Of a stretch of 64,000 bases of DNA, positions 26,525 through 35,721 are shown piece after piece. Source of the DNA: Chelydra serpentina (lineage: Eukaryota > Chordata > Testudines > Chelydridae). The DNA lies in NCBI GenBank assembly GCA_037349315.1, contig JBAIAC010000006.1, positions 14,171,501 to 14,235,500 of the forward strand, in the 5' to 3' direction. Every line of letters begins with the position of its first letter. Positions within the stretch are counted from its first letter, which is position 1. The notes below the pieces were generated by a model. That model made no database searches and was not told the DNA's origin. It saw only the letters and a list, made by a program, of their open reading frames with translations. Position numbers and translations under genes: made by a program.

Positions 26525-26640
26525 ATAGGTATTAGTATCCTCATTTTACAGGTGCGGATACTGAGGCAAAGGTTAAGTGACTTGCCTGAAGTTATACAGT
26601 GAGAAAGAGGCACTGATGGGAATAAAGCCCCAAACCCACT
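26525..26640 (-). repeat. MIR-like SINE fragment
   Basis: 'tcctcattttacaggtgcgg', 'actgaggcaaaggttaagtg' and 'acttgcctgaagttataca' match the reverse complement of the MIR core, as at 14355-14480. Confidence 0.75.
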
Positions 26641-26689
26641 CTGCCATATAGTAGCTACAGGATGGGTGACTTATGACTTATATTATATG

Positions 26690-27000
26690 GTGGTAGTGTG
26701 AGACTGGGGCCTCACTGTGCTAAGCACCGTACAAATGCACAATAAAAGACAGTCCCTGACCTTAAGAGTTTAGACTGTCAAACGAAAATGACAGATGAAG
26801 GTGGGCAAATGGAAACATTTCTACTCTTCCACCCCCATTTTACAGTTGGGAAATTGAAGCCCAGAGGAATGTGAAGTGACTTGGGCAAGGTCACAAAGGC
26901 AGCAATAGCTGTGAACCACAATACGCGACAGAGTGAAGAATCGAACCTAGTTCTCCTAGAGCCTTAGTGCAGCGCTTGAATCACAAACTCAGCCTTCCTC
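26690..27000 (-). repeat. MIR/CORE-type SINE, longer copy
   Basis: The body unit 'ctgtgctaagcaccgtacaa...gacagtccctgaccttaagag' is followed by 'ccccattttacagttggg', 'agtgacttgggcaaggtcac' and 'aatcgaacctagttctcc', which complete the tRNA-like head on the minus strand. This copy shows both halves of the family in order. Confidence 0.75.
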
Positions 27001-27775
27001 TCTAAAGAGGGATCTTGCACCCGTCATTGGAAACCCCCACTAGCAAGTGCAGGAAAACACCTCTGTTTTATTAATGTAACTAAGGAAACATTTCAAATCA
27101 CACACACCTGGAATCGTTCGCGACAATATGTAACATGCAGCCAAAGACCCAATAACATCATCATCACACTATGGACACTTTCCTTTCTCTCATTTCAGAT
27201 TGCTCCAAGATCCTCAAAGGTATTTAGTCTCCTAACGTCCTTCGATTTCAATGGAATTTTGAAGCCTCTGAGGAATGGGGTCTTTGTGGCAATTTCAGGA
27301 CTGAATATAAGCAATACTTTTTAAAAAACATGATGAAATAGACTTGCAGGTGCATTGCCCTCTTGATGGCCTTGCGTGTAGGATAACACCCACTAACGCT
27401 GATTGGATTTATACAGACACACTGAGAAAGGTGCTTGCCCCCTGCTGTGTCTCTCTTTCTTGAAAAGTACGCAGTACGGAATTGCTCTTTTAAGTCACGC
27501 ATCCCTCTAATAGTAAAATGGCTAATTAAAAAAGCTGGCTTCCAAAGCAGGAGTGTTGAATGAAGCGCAGTGAGCTATCATCCAGCAGAACGGCACATCT
27601 TTACTGAAGTGGCCCTGCAGGGAAATCTGTCTCAGGACATTGGTTTTTCTATAGTTTAGCACTTTGAGCAAAAAACCCCCACCCTGAACACATTTAGGCC
27701 TAAAAGGTTTTTCCGCTGCCTTAACATACCTGTGCGAGCCTAATGATAGTCTGAGGCCTGAACGGATGTGTCATA

Positions 27776-27871
27776 ATCATACAGCCAAGGTTAGCCTAGA
27801 ATTCCTCCTTACCTGTAAGGGGTTAAGAAGCTCATTAAGAAGGAATTCTAGGCTGCCCTTAGCTGTATGAT
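27776..27871. repeat. Foldback element, 35-bp inverted repeat, 96 bp
   Basis: Left arm 27776-27810 (atcatacagccaaggttag...) and right arm 27837-27871 (...cccttagctgtatgat) are inverse repeats with about four mismatches around a 26-bp loop. A MITE-like foldback; no clear TSD. It lies directly next to the Penelope fragment that starts at about 27881. Confidence 0.7.
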
Positions 27872-27880
27872 AGGTTACAG

Positions 27881-28456
27881 TGTAGTAGCCGTGTTAGTCT
27901 GTGTCAGCAAAAAGAAAATAAAAAAGAAAGAAATACTTGTGGCACCTTAGAGACTAACACATTTATTTCAGCATAAGCTTTCGTGGGTTAAGAACCCACT
28001 TCATCGGATGCATGGAATGGAACATACAGTAATCAGATATTTATACATTCAGAGAAACATGATAAGGTGGAAGTGCGAATACCAACCTTAAGAGGCTAAT
28101 TAATTGAGAGGAACCATAACAGCAGGGGAAGAAAAACCTTTGAAGTGATAAACAAGATGGCCAATGTGGACAGTTGACACACAGGTGTGAATGAGGATCG
28201 TTAACTTAAGGGAAATAGATTCAATTAATGTAATGGCCAAGCCATTCCAAGTCTCTATTTAATCCTAAATGGATGGTATCTAGTTTGCATATCAATTCAA
28301 GTTCAACAGCTTCTCGTTGTAGTCTGTTTTTGGACTTTATTTGCTGCAAAATTACTACCCTCAAGTCTGTCACTGAGTGATTAGGGAGGTTGAAATGTTC
28401 TCCTACTGGTTTTTGAATGTTATGATTCCTGATGTTAGATTTATGTCCGTATGGTT
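27881..28456 (-). mobile_element. Penelope-like retroelement 3' part with GIY-YIG domain remnant
   Basis: On the minus strand from 28456 the frame reads NIQKPVGEHFNLPNHSVTDL and RLQREAVELELICKLDTI, the second half of a Penelope GIY-YIG endonuclease domain, closely similar to the copy at 55935-56574. It is followed by 3' non-coding sequence with the hammerhead-like core (27969-28016) and the terminal word 'agactaacacggctac'. The reverse transcriptase is missing, so it is a 5'-truncated insertion. A possible imperfect ~16-bp TSD (tgtatgataggttacag / tgtatggttataacag) flanks it. Confidence 0.8.
27969..28016 (-). ncRNA. Hammerhead-ribozyme-like motif (degenerate)
   Basis: Order on the minus strand: CCGATGA, extra A, hairpin GTGGGTT-ctt-AACCCAC, GAAA, AGC-ttat-GCT, then G at the cleavage position. 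Stem II differs from the other copies by an added base pair, keeping the hairpin. The U-to-C core change and the G at the cleavage position predict no cleavage. Confidence 0.4.
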
Positions 28457-28818
28457 ATGCTGTATGGTTATAACAGGATGGTTTCCAACTCCTGCATTGT
28501 GTTCCACTTCCCATGTGAACCGCAATTAAAAACAATCATGGAATGAATTGCTCTGCACTCTCGGATGGAGGTGAGCAGTTGGGCCAGTGCTGTCATCTTT
28601 GTTTTACATGTTCGCATTTATTTCTATTAGTGTTGATGTTTTCTGAGGTCTTTTAACTACCCCTCAGAGCCACAGAGGGGCCCAAACTCATGCTGGTCTC
28701 ATCACTGCATTTCAGGAGTTCTTCACTGATAGAGATACCATGAGCAATTCAAGTTTTAGTCCTTGGGCCAAATTCAGAAGCTGGAGTAAGATAGACTCCT
28801 CCTTACACTCACTGGAGG

Positions 28819-28935
28819 GTGAGATTTTCACGATTGCTCAGCATTGGCCTAACTCTGCTCCAATTGGGGATTAGTCATTGGGAATTTCACTATTACAGAG
28901 TCAGGTCAACAGTGAGTGCTTCAAAAGATCCCACT
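28819..28935. repeat. Short palindromic MITE-like repeat
   Basis: 'gtgagattttcacgattgctcagcattggcc' type start and 'ggtcaacagtgagtgcttcaaaagatcccac' type end form diverged inverted arms, matching the unit at 255-382. Non-coding. Confidence 0.55.
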
Positions 28936-29364
28936 CTTAGTCTCCATTAAGCTTATTTAGACCCAGTCTACCGCTGTGTAAGGAGGGCTGAGCCGGTGTA
29001 ACTCCCACACTGAGGAGCTGGAAGAAGATATAAGTTATAAGAGCCCTCATGCTAATTTTACTTTCACCTTCCTATGGATCCTTGGTATGTAAATTACATC
29101 CACTCAGACTGCAGGATACATCAATAAGGCAGATGACAAGCAGTGAGTATCACTCTTCCCCTTCCTCCCATTTCCTGCTCCCTTACTTTCACTAGCTCCC
29201 TTTTCTTGCCAGTCCGTCCATCCTGGTTTTACCTCCAATTAAAAATAGCAACAACAACAAAAACAGCCAACTACAAAACATGTGACTAAGAAAACGATGC
29301 CAATCACTAGCATGTTCATTTGCTTCGGTGTTGCATCCGTGTCCTCAACCTTCCCTTTGTTTGT

Positions 29365-29460
29365 GTTTCTCAGACTGTGTGCCCTCCAGGGCAAGGACGG
29401 CTTAGATCTGTGCCTGCCCATGGACAACACAATGGGGCCTTGATCCTGATTGAATAATAA
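29365..29460 (+). repeat. MIR/CORE-type SINE tail fragment
   Basis: 'gggcaaggacggcttagatctgtg' and 'acacaatggggccttgatcctg' match the sense orientation of the tail unit found inverted at 26690-26790. The 90-residue minus-strand frame across it is a chance frame. Confidence 0.55.
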
Positions 29461-29511
29461 TAGCAATAATATATTAAATGTAACCATAATGAACAAAGGT
29501 ATCCATGTCAT

Positions 29512-30710
29512 ATTAAAAACAGCTGAAATATTTAATGTAGATGTTAAAAAGCAAACATTAAATCAAAATCTTCAAAGTAAACCCAGCTAAGGCTTGAATG
29601 GGAGAAGAATGCAAGGAATCAAAGTGTACAAAATCTTTGTGTCTTTGCAGGTAGCACAAGACTCTAGATGATAATTTAGCAACTTTGATTTCAAATCTTT
29701 CCCTAGTTATAGCATCTACAACTGCTTTTAGGAACTGCACTGCCATTGGCATTGGGTAGGAGACCAAGCTTTAGCGCTGGATTTCAACCAATGACCTATT
29801 AGCCCTGCGGAGAATGTGTTACTAACAGAACCATGCTGGCATTTTTCTGTGTTTAAGGTTAGCCTGGCACTTTTGTTTTAAAGTCACATTTTGCAACCTC
29901 ACAGATTTTGGATGTTCTTTCTTTCTTTGTTCAATGAGTACTAAAATGCCTAATAATAAAAACCACTCTGAGTTGGAGTAGATCTAAATGTAGAGTATAG
30001 ATCCAGATGGATTTGTTTAACAATTAGCTTGTCATGTGATTTACATCTGAATCAATATATACAGCTTGCAAATTGTATATATCCCCTGAATACCCATTTT
30101 TTTTCTGCTATGCCTTAGCAATGGTTAAAATCCCTTTTTTCTTTTTCTCATCTATGCCTCTAGATTAACTTTGTAAATAACGATTATACAAACAGAAATT
30201 GTCATCAGATGATGCAGCTTTAAGTGACACAGAGAGAAACGTGAGATGAATTTAGATCAAGTTACTAATGAATTAATTATTTATTCATTTATGCCAAAAA
30301 ACCTGGGTAGATTTGTGAAGCTGATTAGAAGACTGAATCTGTTTTGTACAAAATGGATCTATGATTAGAAAGATCAGGAAGAAGACTGGGTATATGAGGT
30401 TACCAATGGGGTCATAGGGAATGGAAGCATTTTCGTATCAAATTGATTTGTCCATGTAAAATAATGTGATGCAATCTCATTGAAGCAGTGAGTTTGGCTA
30501 CTTACTGTTCTTCAGTTCTGGGAAGCAGTAGGCAAATTTGTGAGATTCAAAGAAAAGCAAGAACAATTATCAAGGGGCAGAAGGAGAGATTAAAAGGAGC
30601 AAGTGTGTAGAGCTTGGCTGAAGGATGACTGAGATATTTGTGAGTGTGACAGGAAAGAGAACCATTCACACATTTGTGAAGGATGTATTCACAACGGAAG
30701 GGGAAGAACT
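29512..30710. other. Intronic stretch, no recognised repeat
   Basis: AT-rich, unique-looking DNA. The part near 30160-30300 has several homeobox-type TAAT words (aatgaattaattatttattc), which could mark a conserved element, but this cannot be shown without an alignment. Confidence 0.35.
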
Positions 30711-30718
30711 GTTTAGAG

Positions 30719-31129
30719 CACTGGTTCTCAACCAGGGGTATGCATACCCGCTAGGGGTGCACAGAGGTCTTCCACAGGGTATATCAACTCATCTACATAT
30801 TTGCCTAGGTTTACAACAGGCTACATAAAAAGCACTAGCAAAGTCAGTATAAACTAAAATTTCGTACAGTCAATGACCTTTTTATACTGCTCTATATACT
30901 ATACACTGAAATGTAAGTACAATATTTATATTCCAATTGATTTATTTTATAATTATATGGTAAACTTGAGAAAGTCAGCAATTTGTCAGTAATAGTGTGC
31001 TGTGACACGTGTATTTTTATGTCTGGTTTTGTAAACTAGTAGTTTTTAAGTGAGGTGAAACTTGGGGTACACAAGACAAATCAGATTCCTGAAAGGGGCA
31101 CAATAGTTTGCAAATGTTGAGACCCGCTG
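30719..31129. mobile_element. hAT-type non-autonomous element, 411 bp
   Basis: Starts CACTGGTTCTCAACCAGG and ends AATGTTGAGACCCGCTG, inverted terminal repeats of the Charlie-like hAT type. The flanking 8-bp duplication gtttagag (30711-30718, 31130-31137) is perfect. The interior is AT-rich and non-coding. Confidence 0.85.
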
Positions 31130-31392
31130 GTTTAGAGGTACCCAAAAGGAAAGGGTATAACTAGGAGCAATGGGATAAAATTAAGGGAAATTTTAACTGG
31201 TATTCATGTTAAACCTTCCAATAATGAGATCCAGTAGTCTGTGAACTAGTCTCCCCCGGGAGGCTGAGGTTTATCCCATTGCTTGAATAACTTAAAGCTA
31301 GCCAGATAAAGCATTGTAGGGAACAATCTCCCATTGGCAGGGAGCTAGGTTGGATGACCTAACAGGTCTTTACCAGCTCTAACTTCTATGAA

Positions 31393-31494
31393 CCAGATCC
31401 TCAGCTGGAATAAATCAGCAAACCACTCTGGAGGTCAATGGAGTTATGCCGACGTACGCCAGCTATGCCGGTGTACACCAGCTGAGGATCCGGC
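31393..31494. repeat. Short palindromic repeat (ccagatcctcagctgg family)
   Basis: 'ccagatcctcagctgg' at the left and 'ccagctgaggatccgg' at the right are inverse copies about 100 bp apart, with a central 'ggtcaatggagttatgcc'. A similar unit lies at 56656-56722. Confidence 0.65.
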
Positions 31495-31503
31495 TGAATG
31501 ACC

Positions 31504-31745
31504 ACATAAGAATATAAGAAAGGCCATACTGGGTCAGACCAAAGGTCCATCCAGCCCAGTATCCTGTCCACCAACAGTGGCCAATGCCAGTTGCCCCGGA
31601 GTGAGTGGACCTAACAGGTAATGATCAAGTGATCTCTCTCCTGCCATCCATCACGCCCCTCCACCCCGACAAACAGAGGCTAAGGACACCATTCCTTACC
31701 CATCCTGGCTAATAATACATGACTCTATAATCATCTTGTTTTTGA
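31504..31745 (-). mobile_element. CR1 LINE 3' UTR fragment
   Basis: 'catactgggtcagaccaaag', 'gcccagtatcctgtcc', 'agtggccaatgccag' and 'aaacagaggctaaggacacc' are the standard 3' UTR words of a CR1 subfamily, in minus orientation. There is no coding sequence. Confidence 0.85.
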
Positions 31746-32320
31746 GGCTTTCATAATACACCAAATAGTCTAATGATGGCTGTCTTTGCTGCATAAAATC
31801 GGTGTGTTTTTACAATGAGATGGCCAGTTCCAGATAGCTCTCTTGATGTAAAATCCTACTGGAGGCAGAGCACCAGGAGTTGTTACCACCTTGATCCAGC
31901 TAGTCAAATCAACCTCATACCCCTCACCTGGAGTCCACCTCAGGTAGTGACACTGAGGTAAAATCTCCAGTGCCTTGTTTATCATTGAGATATCTATGAA
32001 GTAAAAATACACTTTTTTCCCCCCAGAAAAGACAGGGCCTTTATACTACAGTGAAATGACCCTGGAAACAGGTGAGCTCCCAGATGCTGACTAGGTAATT
32101 TTTTTGTGTGTGCGCCTTTTTGTAGGTGCAGGATTGGCTGAAGTGCAATGCTAAACGTGAACTTTTATCTTTTTTTGTGTGGGGGGGGTTGTGTGTGAAT
32201 AAAATATAAGGGGCTGATACAGGGGGAAAAACAACAAAGAGCCCCGCACAGCTTCTGCACTGCACAACGGCATGGAGGAAAGCCTTGATTTTGTTGCTCC
32301 TGCCAAGTCAGGCCCTGCAT

Positions 32321-32387
32321 TTGGGGGTTGGATTAGATGACCTCCTGAGGTCCCTTCCAACCCTGAGATTCTATGATTCTATGATTT
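32321..32387 (+). repeat. CR1/SINE 3' tail fragment
   Basis: 'gggttggattagatgacctc', 'aggtcccttccaaccctgag' and 'attctatgattctatgat' form the CR1-type 3' end with its 8-bp terminal repeat. The upstream body is missing. Confidence 0.85.
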
Positions 32388-32781
32388 AAAAAAATGAGTT
32401 CTCTGCAGCACACCTTTCACCTAACTCCGTGCTTCCAGCTTCAAAGCTAGACTTGTGCTTATTAGCACCTAGGTTTGTTCGCCAGACCGAGTGCTCACCA
32501 GTGTATTAAAGGTGCCACTACTGGGATGTGAATGAGTGTGTTGCTACAGTTGCAGCCAGTGGCAGAAGACACAGGACATGGGGTGACCGCCCCCCAAGGT
32601 GGCCTTATGTGTATCTGTGGCTCCTTTTCAAGCATATTATGCAATTGACAGAAGGAGCTCATGACACACATTTTCACACTGGCCTGGAGAGTGAACCCAC
32701 CCAGCACTCAGCTGGCAGTGGTGGCTCCTGTCCTGCAAGGCTGCGCCCAGCTCCCTGTTCCAGGCATTGAGACGTGGTGCC

Positions 32782-32899
32782 TAGGGTGACAGCAAGTGTG
32801 AAAAATCGTGACGGGGGCGGGGGCTAATAGGAGCCTATATAAGACAAAGCCCCAAATATTGGGACTGTGCTTATAAAATCGGGACATCTGGTCACCCTA
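32782..32899. mobile_element. Short hAT MITE, 118 bp, perfect 8-bp TSD
   Basis: Ends TAGGGTGACAGC and GGTCACCCTA are inverted repeats. The perfect duplication gtggtgcc lies at 32774-32781 and 32900-32907. The interior is non-coding with 'atattgggactgtgc' words. Its TAGG ends resemble those at 17332 and 50596. Confidence 0.85.
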
Positions 32900-32963
32900 G
32901 TGGTGCCTGGGGCTGAATGTGCTGCAACCCCTGTGCATGCTGCAACACCAGTCACTCAAATAT

Positions 32964-33146
32964 GGGGGGAGGGATAGCTCAGTGGTTTGAGCATTGGCCT
33001 GCTAAACCAGGGTTATGAGTTCAATCCTTGAGGGGGCCATTTGGGGATATGGGGCAAAAATTGGGGATTGGTCCTGCTTTGAGCAGGGGGTTGGACTAGA
33101 TGACCTCCTAAGGTCCCTTCCAACCCTGATATTCTATGATTCTATG
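32964..33146 (+). repeat. tRNA-derived turtle SINE, near full length
   Basis: The head has a pol III A box (TAGCTCAGTGG at about 32974-32984) and a B-box-like gagttcaatcc. The body is 'gagggggccatttgggg', and the 3' tail matches CR1 (ggttggactagatgacctcc, attctatgattctatg). The shared tail is the usual explanation for SINE mobilisation by CR1. It is not a tRNA gene, as it lacks a closable acceptor stem. Confidence 0.92.
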
Positions 33147-33439
33147 TTCACCCCTCAGCCATAACTGTGACGCAGCCAGGCCAAACCCAGCTGGTGCTGT
33201 GACCCCATATGCCAGGTGGCAACACTCAGAGTGGAGAGCCGGGCCCAGCCCCATGAGACAGGAGCTGCCACTGCTGGCTGAGTGTGGGGTGGGCTTGCTC
33301 TCCCACTCACCACCACACCAATGACCCATCACCCCCACCCCTCCGATGCAAAACCTGGCTTCACCACTGCGTGCACCCCGGAGGAGGTGAGCTTTTCTGG
33401 GCAGCCTGGAAAGTGAGGTAACGGTTTTCGTCGTTTTAA

Positions 33440-33650
33440 ATAATTATTTGTATTATGGGAGTGCCTATAGGCAGCCCACCATCAGGGACTCGTGCTAGCG
33501 ACTGTATATGTGTAAAGCAACAGGCAGTCCCTGACTTGAAGAGTTTAGACAGACGAAGGGAAGGGAAACTGAGGCAAAAACACTCTCCCCACGGCAGAGT
33601 CAGGAATAGAACACCCCTCAGTTTAGTCCCCGCTCCACTAGCCTATTATG
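33440..33650 (-). repeat. MIR/CORE-type SINE remnant
   Basis: 'caggcagtccctgacttgaagag' followed by 'gaaactgaggcaaaaacac' repeats the order of body and tRNA-like parts seen at 26690-27000. Strongly diverged. Confidence 0.6.
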
Positions 33651-34059
33651 CCTCACTAAAACACATGTACATAAATAATCATCATAATGTCTTATGAATG
33701 GTATACTGAAGCTTTCACCTTGATGGGTCTCAAAGTATTATAGTACAGTGCATTACAGATAGCACAAGTAGTCAAGGGCGTAGGAGTCTGGGACAACTAG
33801 CTGAGTGGGGAGGTTGGGATGGTGTCTGAAGGAGATAGGTGCCCTATGGAAAAATAATATGTGATCATGTTATTAAAGATGGTATCATAATGCATATGCA
33901 AAATGCCAGAATTAAGGTCATACAGACAACCTTAAATCTGGCATTTCCTAACTTCTGAGTGCTTGACTTTGCAACCTTAGTGATGTACTTTTAATGTAGT
34001 TTTAATGGACGTTTTATGAGTATCCTCCTCATTCAATGTGTGGCCCTAAGTGTTATTTA

Positions 34060-34262
34060 TTGCACACCATTCAAATCCTGCACTCAACATAGAATTAATA
34101 ATAGTCCCCTAGGTGCTTCTCAGGTGGTCTCACCATGGTGTCTGAGTGTGTTGCAAACATCAAATAGTTTATCTTCACAATATTCCTCTGAGATTAAGTA
34201 ATATGAGCCTCCCTATTTTATAGCAGGGCAACTGAGGCACTGAGAGATTAAGGCTAAAATTG
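34060..34262 (-). repeat. MIR-like SINE fragment
   Basis: 'cctattttatagcagggc' and 'actgaggcactgagag' match the MIR core in minus orientation; the upstream 'aatattcctctgagattaagt' is the expected neighbouring part. Confidence 0.55.
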
Positions 34263-34269
34263 TCAAATA

Positions 34270-34445
34270 TCCACTAATTCTGGGTACCCAACTTGAGACA
34301 TCTAGGCTGGTATTTTCCAGAGTAATTAGCATTTTTATAGCACTTTATAGGCTCAAAGTACAGCTCCAATCGACTTCAGTTGCAGCTATGAGTGCTCAAC
34401 CCTGCTGCAAATCAGAGCTCAGGTGTCTCACCCTGGGCACCCAGA
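34270..34445. repeat. Short palindromic repeat (gggtacccaact/gggcaccc family)
   Basis: The left part 'gggtacccaacttgagac' and the right part 'ggtgtctcaccctgggcaccc' are diverged inverse copies around 'caatcgacttcagttgcag'. Related to 16220-16325 and 62105-62238. Confidence 0.5.
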
Positions 34446-34902
34446 AAATGAGAGAGACAATTAATGACCACGTGTGAACATTTTGATTCTAGTGACTTGC
34501 CCAGCAGCACACAGGAACTCTGTGGCAGAGGCATCTCTCTTCTTGCAAGCCTGTGCCACATACATTACACATCTTCCAACTTCTGCAACGAACAAGGCAG
34601 GGGTCCTACAAGCAACAGCCTCTTTCACTACGCAACCCTAATTAATCTCCAGACCACTGTTGAGTGTGCCCGGTGCAGAGCTGGAATTATATTGCGGAGT
34701 TCTTTCCTGGAGAGTAGCTCTATGTTCAGTCCCCTGGACTCATCACAAAGCCTGATCAAATCCTCCTATATAATATCAGTTGCATAAAATGGGCCGGCTT
34801 AGCAAAACTCCCATGGATTTCAGTCATGTACGGTGTTGGCTTTATAACCATGAGCTGTGTTGGCTTGTGCAAACCTTAAAAATCCCCAGCCCTTCCCCTC
34901 GC

Positions 34903-34922
34903 CACACACACACACACACACT
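34903..34922. repeat. (CA)n microsatellite
   Basis: About ten CA dinucleotides in a row, directly beside the candidate conserved element that follows. Confidence 0.95.
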
Positions 34923-35065
34923 CCGGTTAGCAGCATTTAGCAGCTTATTAATGGCTCATTAATATGTATGAAACCTGACCATTAGCCGTGTGTCCCACCA
35001 GGGGATAATTAGGCTTCTGGCAGCATTCTAATAGCATCTGAAAACTGTTTCCATTTTCTGTGGGG
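34923..35065. promoter_or_regulatory. Candidate conserved intronic element (hypothesis)
   Basis: A repeat-free stretch with clustered homeodomain-type words (ttattaatgg, tcattaatat, gataattagg) and balanced base composition, flanked by clearly repetitive DNA. Such composition is typical of conserved non-coding elements in introns of neurodevelopmental genes. I have no alignment to prove conservation. Confidence 0.25.
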
Positions 35066-35269
35066 CCTCCCTCATTAGGCCAGTGTCAGCTTGCTGAGTT
35101 GTCCCCCATTCTTATATCTTATTTTGAATGTGTCCTTTCCTTCTGAGAAACATAACCCAGGGGGGAAAAATGGAGGAATAAGGATTGGAGTGGGAACCCT
35201 GTCTCTGGCGGGTTTGTTGCTCTGTGTATCACAACAACCTGTAATAGAGATTCCTAAGGGTTGGTTTGC

Positions 35270-35515
35270 ACACACATTTTGGACCAGTATAACTATTTCG
35301 GTTTGAGGTGTGACTTTTTACTGACATAATATACTAGTACAAACCTAGTGTGGATGTATTATACCAATATAAAGGTGCCTTATAGCAGTATCGCTTATTG
35401 CCCTTCCTGTACAGGAATAGCTATGTCAATATAAAGCATGTTTATACTGATGTAACTGTGTCCCCACTGGAGGTGCTGGTATCATTACAAAAGTATAGTT
35501 TTCTAGCATAGGCGA
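35270..35515. repeat. Possible DNA-transposon-derived repeat
   Basis: Contains several 'accagtataact', 'ataccaatataaagg' and 'tttatactgatgtaactgtg' words in both orientations, suggesting a decayed MITE. No TSD or clean TIR was found. Confidence 0.35.
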
Positions 35516-35721
35516 AGCTTTAGGTTTAACAAATATTAAACAATACTGAGAGTTTTGCAAGTTAAACAATTGATTTTTGCTTGGCCTTGTAATATTTGAG
35601 GATGTTTGGATCTGGAATTTCAGTTCAGGCTCATCTATTTGTTCCATTTAAAGAAACTGTCAAGCAGGAGATTTTCCCCTGTAAAAAACCCTGTACAATG
35701 AAAAGAAATGAGGGGAATTCC

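Noticed and set aside
29239..29511. 90-residue minus-strand frame with hydrophobic ends
   Set aside because: Overlaps a MIR/CORE-type SINE tail; the Cys/Leu-rich ends are translated from AT-rich and low-complexity DNA.
32964..33040. tRNA-like sequence with A and B boxes
   Set aside because: It is the head of a tRNA-derived SINE, followed directly by SINE body and CR1-type tail; no complete cloverleaf.
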